Below are positions 21,760 through 34,931 of a DNA stretch of 64,000 bases, in pieces (within the stretch, counting starts at the first letter, position 1; every line of letters starts with the position of its first letter). Location of the stretch: assembly GCA_015501585.1 (NCBI GenBank), contig JADNRY010000223.1:36070-100069 (forward strand), in the 5' to 3' direction. The notes below the pieces were generated by a model. That model worked only from the letters and a program-made list of their open reading frames with translations. It had not been told where the DNA came from and did not search any database. The translations under genes were made by a program, and so were the position numbers. This DNA comes from Rhodocollybia butyracea. Lineage: Eukaryota; Basidiomycota; Agaricomycetes; Agaricales; Omphalotaceae.

Positions 21760-22423
21760 TAGGGTTCTAAAGTGCAGTGCACAAACCGTTGGATAACTGA
21801 GAACTGCACTGCACTGAACTGCGGTGAGGGTAGATCAAAGCTGCACCGGTTTGCGGTTTGGGGTTCTGTGAAATTGAAGAATTTACATAACTGATCAAAA
21901 CTGGTGCTAACCGGTGGTCACTGGTGCATTTTAGGTAATGAAAATAATTTATTTACTATCTTTTTCAAGGCTTACTTTATGTATCATAAAGTAGATTTGA
22001 TCTGGTAATCAAATTTTTGATTGTATTCAGCTCACAGGCACCCATGTGCCACATTTGATTTGGGCCCCTGTGAGCTGTTTAAATCAAAACCATGATGACA
22101 GCATCAAATTGACTTTATACTAGTGTAAGAATACCTGTACACTACTCATTAAGTAAAGATTATTTTATTAGACAATACTACATAGGTATGTGATGTTTCA
22201 AAACTGACATAACCGCAGTTTGCACCAGTTCTGTACCGGTGTGCACCGGTTTATTGCCAAACTGGTTCAACACTGCATAGCTGCACTGAACTGGCACTGG
22301 TGAGGCGGTTCTGATCAGGTCAGTGCAAGGTTTGCGGATTTTGAGAAAATATACCACCGGTGCGGTTCTCAGTTTGCCCAAAATGGCTCAAAAAACCGAA
22401 CCGCACCGCACTTTAAAACCCTA
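21760..22423. mobile_element. hAT-like MITE with 8-bp target duplication
   Basis: Ends TAGGGTTCTAAAGTGC and GCACTTTAAAACCCTA. ATGACCAT is duplicated exactly on both sides (21752-21759, 22424-22431). An 8-bp duplication with TAGGGTT ends fits the hAT superfamily. The interior is full of CACCGGTTTGC / GCAAACCGGTG words and has no gene. Confidence 0.85.
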
Positions 22424-22629
22424 ATGACCATCAAGAGTTTGATAATGGAGATATCTCCCAATCACCATTCATGGAGGCCCTGCGCAAGGTTCATTTTCCT
22501 TCCTTGCTATTCTTACAGTGCAACAAACTCACTATTGCCACAGGGCCTCGAAAAGTGTTTGGAATGTGGGGTAGACGCATTCAGACTGTTAATCATCTCA
22601 GCATCTCAAGGCTTGTACAAAAAAGAAGT

Positions 22630-24850
22630 GGATATTAGAGATGGGCACAAATGAGGCATGGGCCCGAATATGTTCGAATATATTCTCATTTGGCATTCGA
22701 ATGTGAATATACTTTTCAGAGGACCTCACATTCAAGCCCCATATTCGTGGATGAGTGCAAATATTCGCCATAAATTTTACAAATAATAATTCAAGAAATG
22801 ATACCTGTGAGTTTTGAACTTGAGTCGAAGACTGTAAAACATCAGTAGCATAGAAACTACATACCATGCATGTGTAAACCACTTCACCATGGAACAACAC
22901 TTAACTTACTGAGTCAATGCATGATGATACGCATGGAATGTTCTATATATTATAAACAAAAATGAAAAGAAAAAATCACAGTCCACGCAAGTACAAGAAT
23001 GCAGTATATATATCAAGATGCTAAAGTGAAATAGGCCATCGGAAGGATAGGTGCACATTTGAAGTAGTCCAAAAAAGAGGCAATATAGTGGTAGGCCACC
23101 TCGTACTCAGCTGAATCAACCTCAGCTATTGTTGGACTTGAGCCAGGTGCCAACCATTCCACTATGAGCTTCATGTGCGAGGGAAGGGAGTAGAGCAGGC
23201 CCCAACCACACATAGTAGTTTAGTTGCGTATGTATCTAACCTCAATTGTAGCAAATGTTAGGCAGGGATGGCAAGCATCTTGGTATTCTCACCTCAATGA
23301 AGTCACTGTCAAGTGGGATGAGAAGAAGAAGCATTTTTTGCCATCTCTTCCGGTGCAAGCGGTATGTTCTAACCTTTTGATGCTTGTTTGCCACTGATAA
23401 AACATGATATAGCCATGGAAGTTTACATGCCCGCAAAGTAGGATCATCCGTTGGAAGTAATCTGTACAACCACATCCAAGTTTGTGACAAGAAGCACACA
23501 GCCGAGCATGGTATTAAACAGTCCAAAATCAAGCCGGCCTTTTCATGTACATTCCGCAAGGGGGTCTCTCGTTTCAAGCTAGTTAACTGGGTTACACATT
23601 GAAACCATCCTGATGTGCACACTCTATGCCTATTTTATTTCCTGAAAATCGCATTTGTTGGCAGAATCCATACAGATCAGGGAATATCGTCGCTTCAGGT
23701 GCTGCATAAATTGTTCTTGCATATGGCAAAGACTAATACCATGTAGTACAGTCTATATACAACGTCTTAGCCCCCTGAATACTCTTAAGGCCCCAATATT
23801 CCATGATAATTCCTCAAAAAATCGAGTTTTGAGGGAAAATCAATAAAGATCAGTGTATACCATCGCATCTGGTGCCATATAAATGGTTCTTGGACACGGA
23901 TCGAGTGTATACTATGTTGGAGAATATACCTACCGAGGTTTGAGGTCCTACCTGTGCTTAGACACTCATTATTAGTATTTGATTCCTCAAAAATGCGAAT
24001 TTTGATGGTTACTCACCATTGATCACTCCATGTACATATTCCTGCCCACATATTGCCAAATATAACACCTGGAGGGCATAGCTAGCATACTACAGTACTC
24101 AGATATGTATTCCAGACCTCAGACCTTGAGAGGCCATGCCATTACTGAGCCCAACTTCGACTCAACACCACCTGTATGTAATCATATATTTCCCTATTTG
24201 GACATACAGCTTTGACCTCCTCCGGCCTAGAGCGGGCAATTACACTCCATAGAGTGCTCTGATTTTGCTTCAGGCATATATATACTATGCAGAGACCATG
24301 CCTGTACCACTAGTATATTAAACATCCCTACTTTTATTTCAATTTTTACAACACAGCCACAGACCCAAACATCCAAGCAGTGCTACTATTACACCATATA
24401 CCTGCTTTAATTTCGCTTTAGGTGCCTACTGTACATCTATAAACACTGTATAGACTGCTATTAGGTAGAATACCCATGCATAAACAAGCTTTTAGGCCGC
24501 TTTGCTGGCATTCTAAATATGGTAATAAAACAGCTTTGACCGCAGCTATGGCTGTAATTTCGCTTCAGGGACCTATTATATATGTAAAGATACTATCTAC
24601 ACTCTTATAGGGTGGAATATCTATGTAGAAGCAGGCTTTTTAGGCCGCTTTTACTGTTTTGATGGCATTACCCAATTTGGTAATGCTCAGCCAGCTTTGA
24701 CCAAACGTCATCTAGATTTTTCGATGTAATCCATCCCCTTATGGTGCCTAATCCACCTCGGAGTAGTGCTCAAATATTAATACATTATATATAGTCTTTT
24801 TTGGGCTAGCTACCATCCCAGAAATTGCCTAAATAGGCCCGTAAATAACC
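22630..24850. other. Degenerate AT-rich sequence, no supported gene
   Basis: About 2.2 kb without a convincing gene. 22630-22760 is rich in TTCGAATRT words after TAGAGATGGGCA, like the start of a hAT-type MITE, but no right end is visible. A minus-strand frame at 23242-23622, continued at 23013-23213 in another frame, is coding-like (for example SDFIEVRIPRCLPSLP) but unrecognised and broken. From 24200 to 24720 the motif ACAGCTTTGACC recurs three times, echoing the spacer motif of the 11006-12961 element. Confidence 0.4.
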
Positions 24851-25952
24851 TATTTTTGTCCAGCCACCCAAAAGCTGCAATGAACGAGTCACATGACCTC
24901 ATCAAATGCAAACACAGAGGGATTAAAATGCCCCTACACTCTTACTGTACAGTAGCTTACTGGGTTTATTATCATAATCTCCACAACAGGTACTGGGGGT
25001 ATTTAAATAATGATACTGAAGCGGCTGCCCAGTTTGCATCGGTCACCTCTAGGCCAGCCAAATCCCGTAGCTGGTTGCTTGCTGAATTTACTTAATAAGA
25101 GCGCAAATCACTAAGCAGATCACTATTAATTACAGGTTTACAAGCGAAAGGTTTGCCTCAGTGACACTTGGCAAAACTCTGTCAGAGACAATACCTATCA
25201 TGCTAATGATAGCATGATTAATGAAGGCCCAGCTACTTATTCCCTGACTGCTTAGAGAGGGCCAAGAAGGCAATGAAGGGTGCAAGACCAGGCAAAGAAA
25301 AGGAACAGGAGGGGAATGAATGAGAAGGGAATAAGGGGAGTGAACTTGGAGAAGAAAGAAACAGAGCCAGGGTGTCATTGTCACCGTGTCAATAGTGAGA
25401 AAGAAGCAATGGGGGCTCAGAGGAGAGACAGAGACAGATGGCAACTATGAACAACCTGGAGATCCGAGAGAGATCTGAGAGATTTTTAAAAAATCTGGTA
25501 AGCCTGAGAGCCGGAGAGGGAGACATTTGTTTTGCATTGAAGCATACATTATACATACCTCATTTTTTGGGACTTGTACACTCTATGACTGTTAGCAAAC
25601 CATTTAAGTAGTTGTTTCAGCCTGAGGTATTTTGAGTCATTGTACATTCTGTACTAATTGGGGAACATCAATCAACCAAGTGAGCTGGCTGAAAGGTATT
25701 GTCTGGCAGTGGGGTCCCTTTGTGATGAATTACTCCACCTCACACAATTAAAGCCATTCTTGTCACTTGAGCTCAATAGTCTTACAAGTATTTTCAAACT
25801 CACCAGAATATGATGCTAAATTCTGATTCTGCATACTTGTAGAAAGCTGTCCATAGATACCCTTTATGGTACATTGATGGGTACCTGTATACTAGTATGT
25901 AGCCATAACCATAAACCATATCTTAGGTGTATGGTCCGGATCCGTGTACATG
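24851..25952. other. No gene recognised
   Basis: Short frames on both strands are unrelated to any family I know and lack splice-site support. 25230-25440 is purine-rich (GAGAAGGGAATAAGGGGAGTG and similar). I see no RNA gene or mobile-element end. Confidence 0.4.
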
Positions 25953-25954
25953 TA

Positions 25955-26201
25955 CAGTGGCCGCAAAAACTGATGTCACCCCCCAAATCAGGAAGGCAGC
26001 TCCGCAGCCTGCTCAACTCCGTTCAGCCTTATCAGACCAACATTGAAACAGCAGTAGTGTCGTATATACATGGAATTTTTTACTTTAAACTATATACTAG
26101 CTGACTATGATACATCCTAAATCATTGTATCAACACAGTAGAATGAGGTTGAGCCTGCTCCAGAGCTACCTTCCCGATTTGGGGAGTTTTTGCGGCCACT
26201 G
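25955..26201. mobile_element. Tc1/mariner-like MITE, TA target
   Basis: Ends CAGTGGCCGCAAAAACT and AGTTTTTGCGGCCACTG with TA on both sides (25953-25954, 26202-26203). The arms continue as CCCCAAATC / GATTTGGGG. CAGTG ends with a TA duplication are typical of Tc1/mariner elements. 247 bp, no gene. Confidence 0.85.
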
Positions 26202-26786
26202 TAAGTATGTAGAGTCTAAATAGATACTATGGGCTCTCCTCCAATGCATTTATGGGAGAACTCAGAAAGACATATGCAGAGGGAGGATGGCCGCAATGCA
26301 TGCTTGATGCATGCCCTCCTACACACTAGTCTATAGAGGTAAATGGGAGGATCTCCCTTTTGACTCAGAGGCGCACAGCACCTCCACAAAACCGCTCTGG
26401 AGTCTGGCCATAAAAAACAAACCGCTGCACTGTGGCTCAGGCTTTGCACTATATGGGCATGGCTGTAACCAAATAAAGGTCATAGTACTTATACCAATAC
26501 TATAAATAAACAATTAAACAAGAGATAACTTGTATGGGTCCTACCGTAATCCTCATAGAAGATTATGGCTGCCAGTACTAGGGTATGGAACATACTACAG
26601 TTGCTCAAGCCAAGCATCATGATGGCCTCACAACGCAATGTACTATAGACAAATATTCTACTCATATATATGCCGCTCAGCTACAGGCACTCTGGAGGCA
26701 CTTACATGTGGTATCTTGGGTCCTGCCCTTGGATCAATGATGAATCAGACTTAAGAGGGGCAGGCCCTTCTGGCTTTCCATAGGTT

Positions 26787-26880
26787 AGGTGCGGTAGTGT
26801 TTTTGTGAGGTTGCTTTATAGCATCTTTCACATACCTACATGTAAATACCCAAATAGCGGAGTCATACAATGAAGAGGTG
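26787..26880 (-). repeat. Paralogous unoccupied site of the 1588-5523 element
   Basis: The minus strand reads TATTTGGGTATTTACATGTAGG, then GCTATAAAGCAACCTCACAAAAACACTACC. The same about 93-bp sequence is found at about 1533-1587 plus 5524-5548, there split by the 3.9-kb element. Homology stops after CACCTAACC on both sides, so the shared unit is itself a small repeat. Confidence 0.75.
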
Positions 26881-29476
26881 GCTGGTATAAAGGTAGATGG
26901 CCATTAAGGAGATATTGTATGCCTTCAGGAAAAACAAACTTCTTCTGCAGGGCCGCCTCCAGAACATCAGTGAGCACAGGGTCTCCAATATCCCTAGCTA
27001 CCAAAGCAGCCATTGCCACCCATTCCAATTCATCAAGAGTGAACAAGGGGCATTGTTCTTTGAAAGGCGGAATGAGTCAATCTCCTGTTAGAAATTTTGC
27101 TCAGAACCTATTGACAGATAGTCTACGTTCAAACCATTCTCCAACATGAAGTATTGCCTGGATGATATGATATCTTCCTAAACACAAGTGGGGGCGTAAG
27201 TTGTACCAGAGTCCAGCTTGCTGCAGATTAGCATTGGTGAAAACATAATTCTTCCTGAATAGCTGAGCATCACCCCCATATTCCCAGGTGCAAGGAATAA
27301 TGTTAATGCAAGGATCCACTGTTTCTACATGATACTGTCTTTCGTATTTGGCAGCCGGATAGAAAAGAATTGGTTCTTGAGTGGGGAAAAGGACAGCTCC
27401 TTGGGCTGTCCGAGATAGGCATACAATCTGTTCAGATGTGAACAGAATTAAGAGATTGGGTAACTGAGGCACAATGGGTGCTGGATATCCTAGTGTCGCA
27501 AGTCCTACAAATTCCAAAAATTCCAACAAGCCCTTAAGAGTGGTGGAAAGCAAGCGATTGTAATAGTATTGCCCAATTCAAAGCTGGTCCATGGTGAATC
27601 GATCCATGGGATGTTGCGGTAATTTGGTAGGAATGTCAGAAGATCAATGAGCAATCAAAATCTTTATTTTGTTCATGCGGGGGCTGCTGTTTGCTGAAGC
27701 TTCTGTGTGCATACTGGAGATTTCTCCATCTTCCACTTCTTCAAATACATCCGGGAAGCCTAGCCTGTCAGTTAGCAATGTTTCAGCTGCAGCACATCAG
27801 CCAGTGTCAGTGGCACCCATTCTTTGTTGTCTGAGTTATAGGGAGGACAAGGTTGGAGAAAATTCCTAGCGGGGTGATAGAGTGTAAAAGGATCTGATTC
27901 GTGGATACTGGGACTGAGAGCCCAAGAGAAGGAATTTTCAGATGACAGCGACGAAGCTGAACTGGATGAGGACACTGATACCAAGTCTGGCATTGAGAAA
28001 GGAGTGGTTGAACGCAAAACAAAGCCAGGAGGACTACAATTGTGTCCAGGGTAGTCCAATCCTGTTTGGGCCATGATTGCACAGTCCGCACATATGTCCA
28101 TGGCTTCAGGCTGAGTTTGTTGTAAATATCCATCTCAAAGCAATAATAAGTCGTTGACAAGGTTACTTACCAGAGTTTTAGCATAAGATGTTGCTGGCTC
28201 ATCTTCCGAGATTTCCATATCTGAGTCTGTTTTCTGCACTATGGTCTTGTCCTTTGGTCATTCTTTGTGTAGGAACTGCTCCTTGTGTTCAGGAAATTTG
28301 ATCACAAACTATTCTGAAAATTCTGAATCTAGACAAAGTAAAGATATGAATAACCATTGCAGTTGAAGCAGTGAAGACATACGAGAGGTTCCTGGACCTT
28401 GGTTGGAGGTGAATAGACTGACTGGTAAATGTTTCCTTTCTTCTTCTTCATTCTGAAGGTTGGGCAATTGAAGAGTGTTTATTTTGGCTTGTTTGTCCAC
28501 TACAATCTGTAAGCTTCTCTCCCTTTGTGCTCTCCTTTGTGCCATCTGACAACGGTCAGTCTCCCATTCCTTCCTGCTTCTTGTTTGAGGTTTGCGCGCT
28601 GGAGGGTAGATTGGGTATCAAGATTCTGTTTCATACTGTCTCTCCTTGTTACTGACAGTAGTTTTCTGAGTATAGTGTACCTGAATAGCACTGTCATCAG
28701 GTTGTACGCAATCACCTGCCTCTTTGGTTTGTGTTTTGGGATCGGGATCAGTACAGACGCCCAGGTCAGGTGATTCCATTTTTGATGCTTCGGTATCTTT
28801 TGCTCTTTGCCAGGTTTCTACCATCTGCCACACCACCTTGTCATGCTGTTCAACCCTAGCTGGAGCCTCGCCACTATCACTTGAGCTGTTAGAATTGCAT
28901 GAGTCATCATGAGTAGCGCTGGTTTCCTTGGGTACTGCAAAGAGCTGGGGGGGAATATATTGTGAGTATTGGTTGTGTTAGGTGGTAGACTGCATTACTC
29001 ACGTCTTGCCTCTTCAACTGCTGCTCCTGGGCTCTGTTGAGTGCTACCAATGCATTCTTTAGGAACATATCCGGATTGACTGCAGGTACTTGTAGCTTTG
29101 GTGTTTGCTCGAAATAAGGATTATTGGGAAATATGTCCGCCACCATGTGTCCCTCCATGGCTTCAGGTTCAGTGTCCTTGGGTCCCAAAGTAACGAAGGA
29201 ACCACCTAGAATAACCACTCTCTGCACCATGGTTTGTTCATTGTTGTTCAAGCACACTGGAAAGCTCTTCACAAAATACGGAGCCACAAACATTATCAGT
29301 CTCGCTGCAGATCCCAGTTCCAGTTCTTCCGCTTCTTGTACAATGCAACACTTATCTTTTAGAATGCAAAGTGTCTCGTTGCTGTTGCTTGGCGGAGGTC
29401 CATAGTCTGCAGGGCCACAAAGACATTGGCGTATACCAGGAGGACCAGCCTCCAAAGAAGAAGAAAACGATGGCAT
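26828..29476 (-). pseudogene. Decayed multi-exon gene of unknown family next to Gag-protease gene
   Basis: Starts at ATG 29476 (MPSFSSSLEAGPPG). Exon 1 ends ALNRAQEQQLKRQD before a GTGAGT donor, with an acceptor CCCCCCAG. A further GTACAC intron and a GTATGT donor follow, then a GTAAGT intron leading into PEAMDICADCAIMAQTG. Further down, the frame DVFEEVEDGEISSMHTEAS continues with two TGA codons (near 27645 and 27577) into GLLEFLEFVGLATLGYPAP, and after two more stops into FTLDELEWVAMAALVARDIG to 26828. A 1-base frameshift lies near 27785. Several splice sites are excellent, so it was once a genuine spliced gene. The stops say it is dead. It lies about 230 bp downstream of the Gag-protease gene on the same strand and may be part of the same mobile unit. 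I do not recognise the protein. Confidence 0.5.
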
Positions 29477-30235
29477 CCATTGTAGACGGGGCCTAGAGTA
29501 TTCAAGTCAGGAGTCGGAGACTACTTGGGCAAGGAAAAGTACTGTAGGAGTGTGTGTAGGAGTCGACAGTGTAGGAATACATGGGGAATCTGCTGGTGTT
29601 GATGGATGCGAGTGTGTCTTTTTATCCTCTCTCTGCCTGCTTACTTGTTCTGATATTTCATTAATTGCTCATAGTGTCCACAATAGGAGTATCAAGCCTA
29701 ATTCATACGTATCCCAGGCCCATTGGTAAAAAGCCTCGTATGTTTTTTTGGCTTAATTCTGTATCTTGCTCTGCCAATGATGATGCTGACTTGTTGTCTT
29801 CAATTGCTCTTCCATCAGATTTTGTTCCATTGAGTACAAGTTTCCAAAGGATGATGGTTCCAATTACAGGCTCCGACTCCTCTTCTTGCATTTCATTATC
29901 TATGTTTGTGTCAAGACCAATTATGGATACATTCAAAGATACTAACTGGTCTTCCTCATCGTCTATGCATTCAGGTCCTGGGGAAATTTCAGCATACTTT
30001 TGTTTCACAAAGAAGCTATGGGGTGTGCCTGGGGGCCCAAATAAATCAAGTGCAAACTGTGCGAAAGGGTCCTCCACCCTTTTTTGTGGTGGTGCTATAA
30101 GTTTTTCATATACCTCTTTCCAATCTATGTCTTTAAAGATTGGGTAGGTTCCATTTTCTTGTTCGTCAATACTTACATGGTTGTATCTCTGCCAGGGGCA
30201 TCCTAGTAACATATTGAACAGAACTTTCTCTCCTA

Positions 30236-30536
30236 CATCAGGAAAAGCCGTTTTTACCTAGGTGACCCCAGAGTGCCCTAAAGCAAACTAGGTGACCTAT
30301 GAATCCTATGGCATCCTAGGAATTTGGGCTCATCCCTTGCCAGTCAAGGCTCTTGACGATTCCCTAGGCAAGCCTAGGTTTGCCCTGGGTTTGCCTAGGA
30401 TACACTAGGGAATCCTCAAGAGCCTTGACTGGCAAGGGATGAGCCTAAATTCCTAGGATGCCATAGGATTCATAGGTCACCTAGTTTGCTTTAGGCCACT
30501 CTGGGGTCACCTAGGCAAAAACGGCTTTTCCTGATG
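30236..30536. mobile_element. CATCAGGAAAA palindromic MITE, copy 3
   Basis: Ends CATCAGGAAAAGCCG and CGGCTTTTCCTGATG with TA on both sides (30234-30235, 30537-30538). It is the shortest copy because the centre is reduced. It lies inside the protease part of the Gag-protease gene. Ignoring it and one TA, the gene strand reads METMGDFFVGEKVLFNMLL without a break. Confidence 0.9.
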
Positions 30537-31009
30537 TACAAAGAAATCCCCCATGGTTTCTAGCTTTCCAAACCAAGTATGGACGTCTTGAACTACTCCA
30601 GCCAACTTACCTTCCCCACTGTTTGCATCACTCATTTTTGTTCCTTGGTGTTTGTCCACTGGCTCTGCCAGTTGCTCAGCAAGTTTTTGAGATATGATGT
30701 TAAGTTCAGAGCCGGTGTCCAGAATACTGAAGAAGATCAGCCCATTACTTTTTAATTGCAGTCTAATTAGTCTTCCGTTTCCTGTGGTATGCTTATTCAG
30801 TGCTTCACGACACCTACTGATAGTACTTTGGGATTCTTTAACTTGATAAGATCACTTATGATGCGGCAAATTTCTCCTGAAGATCCTAATATGTCTTTCA
30901 TAGGCAATGTGACCTGCATGTTCATTAACCTATGGACTACTGCTTTTGTGTTGATTTGCCCTGATAGCTCTGAATGTCTTCACATGTTGAGAGGGCAATA
31001 CTGTGGCTA

Positions 31010-32285
31010 AGCGGAAAGTGTGAGAAATGGCCAATAAACAGCCAAACCATCAACACCAACCACAAAACTACAATAAAGGCTCTAAGTTCAGAGGGGGGAT
31101 GTGAAATTACAAAGAGTTGAACTTCGTAATGAATAGTGAATGCAGGAACAAAGGTAAATGGGGGGGAAGCGCATATATAATACAAGAAAGCACTGACCAG
31201 GGGTTATCTACCCAGAAAGAGCCCTGACTGCAGCCTATCTACTATACTTGAACTGAACTGAACTGTACTAGACTTGACTCAAAACAAATAAAACTAATAA
31301 AACAAAACTGTGTGAAGTGAGGGGGAAATCCCAGCCTCTAATGTGAGGGGGAATCCAAACCTGGGGATCAACTATCAATCTGGGCTACATTATATAGAGC
31401 AGGAGCGCGGCTGTGTAGTGTGCACAGACCACAAGTTAAGGGTGTGTCAAACCGCTCTCTAGCTTCTAACGAGCCGAGTTTCATGTTTCTATTATATTTC
31501 AATTCAAATTTCAAATCAACACTCCGAAATTGGAGATTATCACTCTTCCCTGTACTTGGGAAGGGACAACAAGCTTCTATAAATGCTTGTACTCGGTTAT
31601 AGCGATGCTAGAGGGTCTAGGGACACTGTCCTATCTCGAAAGTACCACAGAGGATGCCGGGGAACGGCGGTTTTAGCTCATGTTCGGCTTAAACAAATAG
31701 TGACCTAATTTCGGAGTTATAGCAAGATCTCTGTATTTCAACCACTTCCGGACATCGGCACGACTCGGGACTTCGGATTTCGACTCTCTAGTATATCTAT
31801 TGAGTTCTCCAAATGCCGCCGCGATCATATTTCGCATGCGTGACACCTTTATAAGGAGGTTCTCTTCTAATCCCAACATTATAAGTAGTAATGGGTACAG
31901 CCTTCATAACTCGTGAAGTGGTGCTGCACAAATGCTACAAATATTACTGGGAGTGCTTCTAGTGTATTTCGATTGAATAGACCTCAGGGAACCAAATATA
32001 CATAACAAACTCCTTTTCTTTCAGAGTTGTCAAGCAGGGGATGAATTAACATATAGTGAGAAGTGCATATATCACATTTCTGAGCAAATAGAGGTTGGAG
32101 GAGCTTGTATTACATTGGATTCAAGCGAAACACATTGATACACAAGGTCCAGACCATAGTCTCTTGCATGCTTTATCAGATGGAGCACTGCATACTGATC
32201 AATCCTTCTGGATATGTGAATTGTAGAGACAAGACAGATACATATGAGACTACAGGTCATGAGGGTGGGTTTCAGTAACTAGAGA
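31010..32285. other. Unidentified insertion within the Gag-protease gene
   Basis: The Gag-protease frame stops making sense at about 32285 (after DLEYCFFG) and resumes at about 31000 (before NMQVTLPMKD). The 1.3 kb between has no recognised gene. It contains sequence like an LTR fragment (GTAGTGTGCACAGACC, CGGTTATAGCGATGCTAG, ATTTCGGAGTTATAGCA) but no terminal repeats I could pair. Confidence 0.4.
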
Positions 32286-34931
32286 TCATGGGTAGCACTC
32301 CCAATAACTTCCAGATACTATGTACACTGCAGAAATGCCAAAAAAACAGTATTCTAGGTCCAAAAGGGTTTTGGGCGTATCAATGTACTGTCTCTCAGTG
32401 GCGTCTTGAACAAGTGGTTTGGGAGGTTGGCGTCTCTTTCCTTCTTCTGTTAGAGCGGGCCGTTTTTCTGATTCTGCAGGTACTTTATGCAGAGCTCGAG
32501 ATTGTACTTCTCGAATATCTGTAGGTCTCTGTTCACGTGACATAGAAATTTGGTTAGAAGCATCTGCCATTTCAACGTCTGGTGGAGCGGTAGCATTTCC
32601 AGGAACCCATTTGGTATGTGTGCATTTCAAAATTGTCTTAGTAGGTTCTACTGATCATTGTTCAGATTCTTTAGCAGTGTCAACAATATCTACTGTTGGC
32701 CCTGTCTTAGTAGAAGGAAATGGAACCTTGGGCAGACTTGATATTTTTGACACCTCATCTTTGTTGTCCAATCGCAGATCAGATTTTCCTTTGCCGTTGA
32801 TGTTTTCCTTGGTATGTTCCACTGTTTTGTGAATACTAGTGGGGTTCCAGGGCGCACGCATTCCATTGGCTCTGATGGGAGGTTTAACTTGTCATTGCGG
32901 CTGTCACCGCTCTAGTTTCAGTGCCATCTGATGAATTCGATTCGTTATCTGAAAACTCGAAATCCATTTCATCTTCTTGTTCCTCTAGGTCTGAATCTGG
33001 AATACTGTCATTGTCCAATTCATCTTGCCAGAATGTTTCCTGCCACTCATCTGTTGATTCAGAGAAGTCAGCTTCCTCAGATAAGTCAAGGTTCCTCTTG
33101 TATGTTTCCTCTGATGCCTGGGCCAGGTAGGTTTGTGCTTCATTCTTGATTCATATGAATAATGACTGTGGACCTTGAACTGCCTGTTGTTCCAGAATAT
33201 GGTCAATGGAGGCTGCTAGCGATTCTTGCCCATTCCTAAAAATAAGGCCATCATCCGGCATCAAATATCTGTTTGTGACCGCATTGCGTATCACCTCTCC
33301 TCTAAGAATTCGCGCCGCCATTTCTTGGCATTCACCTAGCTTGTGGCCAACCACTCTGCAGCCAAAACACTCATTGTCATTTCAGGATACTTGAGCCTCG
33401 AAGGTTCTGTTTCTTGGTCTACCACTGCTTGATTCAAAATTGCGCGGGGGTAGTCGTTGAACTTCCGTTCTCGGCCCCATGCCCACTTGTGGTACCTGGA
33501 AACACTTCTCGACTGAACCACTTGGGTCCACTTGTAAGGCTCTATAATACACTGCATGGTAGGTGGGGTCATCCACTTTCAAGGTACTTAGCTGATGAAT
33601 GATTTCAGCCACTTCTTCAGGATTAGACTGAGGTTTAGTCATGTGAATCTGTTCTTTGGATTGCAGAGGATCTGTCACAGTTGGTGATAGTGTAGTGGGC
33701 AATGAACTTTTCTTATGTTTTTGTAGGGACTTCTTCTTGTGGTAGTGCTTTGTCCAATTGCTTTTTCTTTTTCGAGAGTAATCTGAGTCACTGGAACTAG
33801 AATCCCTTTCTGAGTCCGAATCTGAGTCAGTGGCTACTGAGGATTCATCCCGATCTCCGTCTATGCCAAACATGTAAGGACCGGTTGCAATCATGTCCTC
33901 AAACTTGTTTCTACAAATTCCTCAGCTACCTCACTAACCTCGTGAACTAGCTTGTAATCTCCTGGCTTTCAATGAGGATATTTCTGCCTTAGCTGGTCTT
34001 GTAGTACTGTTGGTAGTACTGTTGGTATACCCATCCAGAACCAGCCATGGTACTCAAGTTCTGATAGTTTCTTTTGCGTGTGCAATAACCTGGCTCTGGC
34101 TTGGTATTTTCAACAGTACTTTAGCCATTGTGAGAGGTTGTCACACAAACAAAGGTGATGATTGTGTGCTAGAGCCAACACGTCACTTGGCTTGTACCGA
34201 AGCTTCGCTTTTTCTGAATCATAGATTTTTAGTAAGTAGTTTCGTAGCCCAGTCCAGTCCAATTGCTGGTAATGTATTGTAGAGCAAATTTGTATTTTTA
34301 CTGATGTGGATACATATTCAAGCAGCCCTTGGCATTTTTCATAGTCAGATTTTACATTAAATTTGCTAATTAAGCGATCATAATGTTCGAGAAAACTTTC
34401 AATCTGAGAATACCGTCCAGTAAATTTTGAAGGAGCCTCCCTAGCTCCTTTAACAGGGAGTTCACTCGCTGTTCCAACATGACCGAACAACTGATGGCTC
34501 GTAGGAACAGATGTGGAACCAGTCTGAAGGGATGTAGGTAAGCTAGATGCAGGTAACCAAAAAGCGCTAGAGTGCGCGGGAAAGACGTACAAAGCAAGAG
34601 GAGGAAATGAATGAGCTCCTGGATTAACCTGAGTCAAACCTGGCTCCAATAGATTGGGAGAAGTAGGGTGCTTTCCAAGGGAAATTCATCTTCTTCCTGG
34701 TCTGATCCTTGGTCACGGTAAGGTAACTTACCTGTAATATTATCTTGAGTCATTTGTATAAGAACTAGTGTGTGAATGTACTAAGAATTCCTGTGAGAAA
34801 GAAATTGACTTGGTTCATTCCAAAGAGACTTACAATTATATGAAGTCCCCATTGTCAGTTCCAAAAGATGTCAGCTCGCTGAGTGTTTACAGAAAAGCGG
34901 AGTAAGGAGGACATGAAGTGTAAGGCAAATA

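Noticed and set aside
22630..22900. TAGAGATGGGCA start and TTCGAATRT-rich sequence like a hAT MITE
   Set aside because: No right terminus or duplication could be found.
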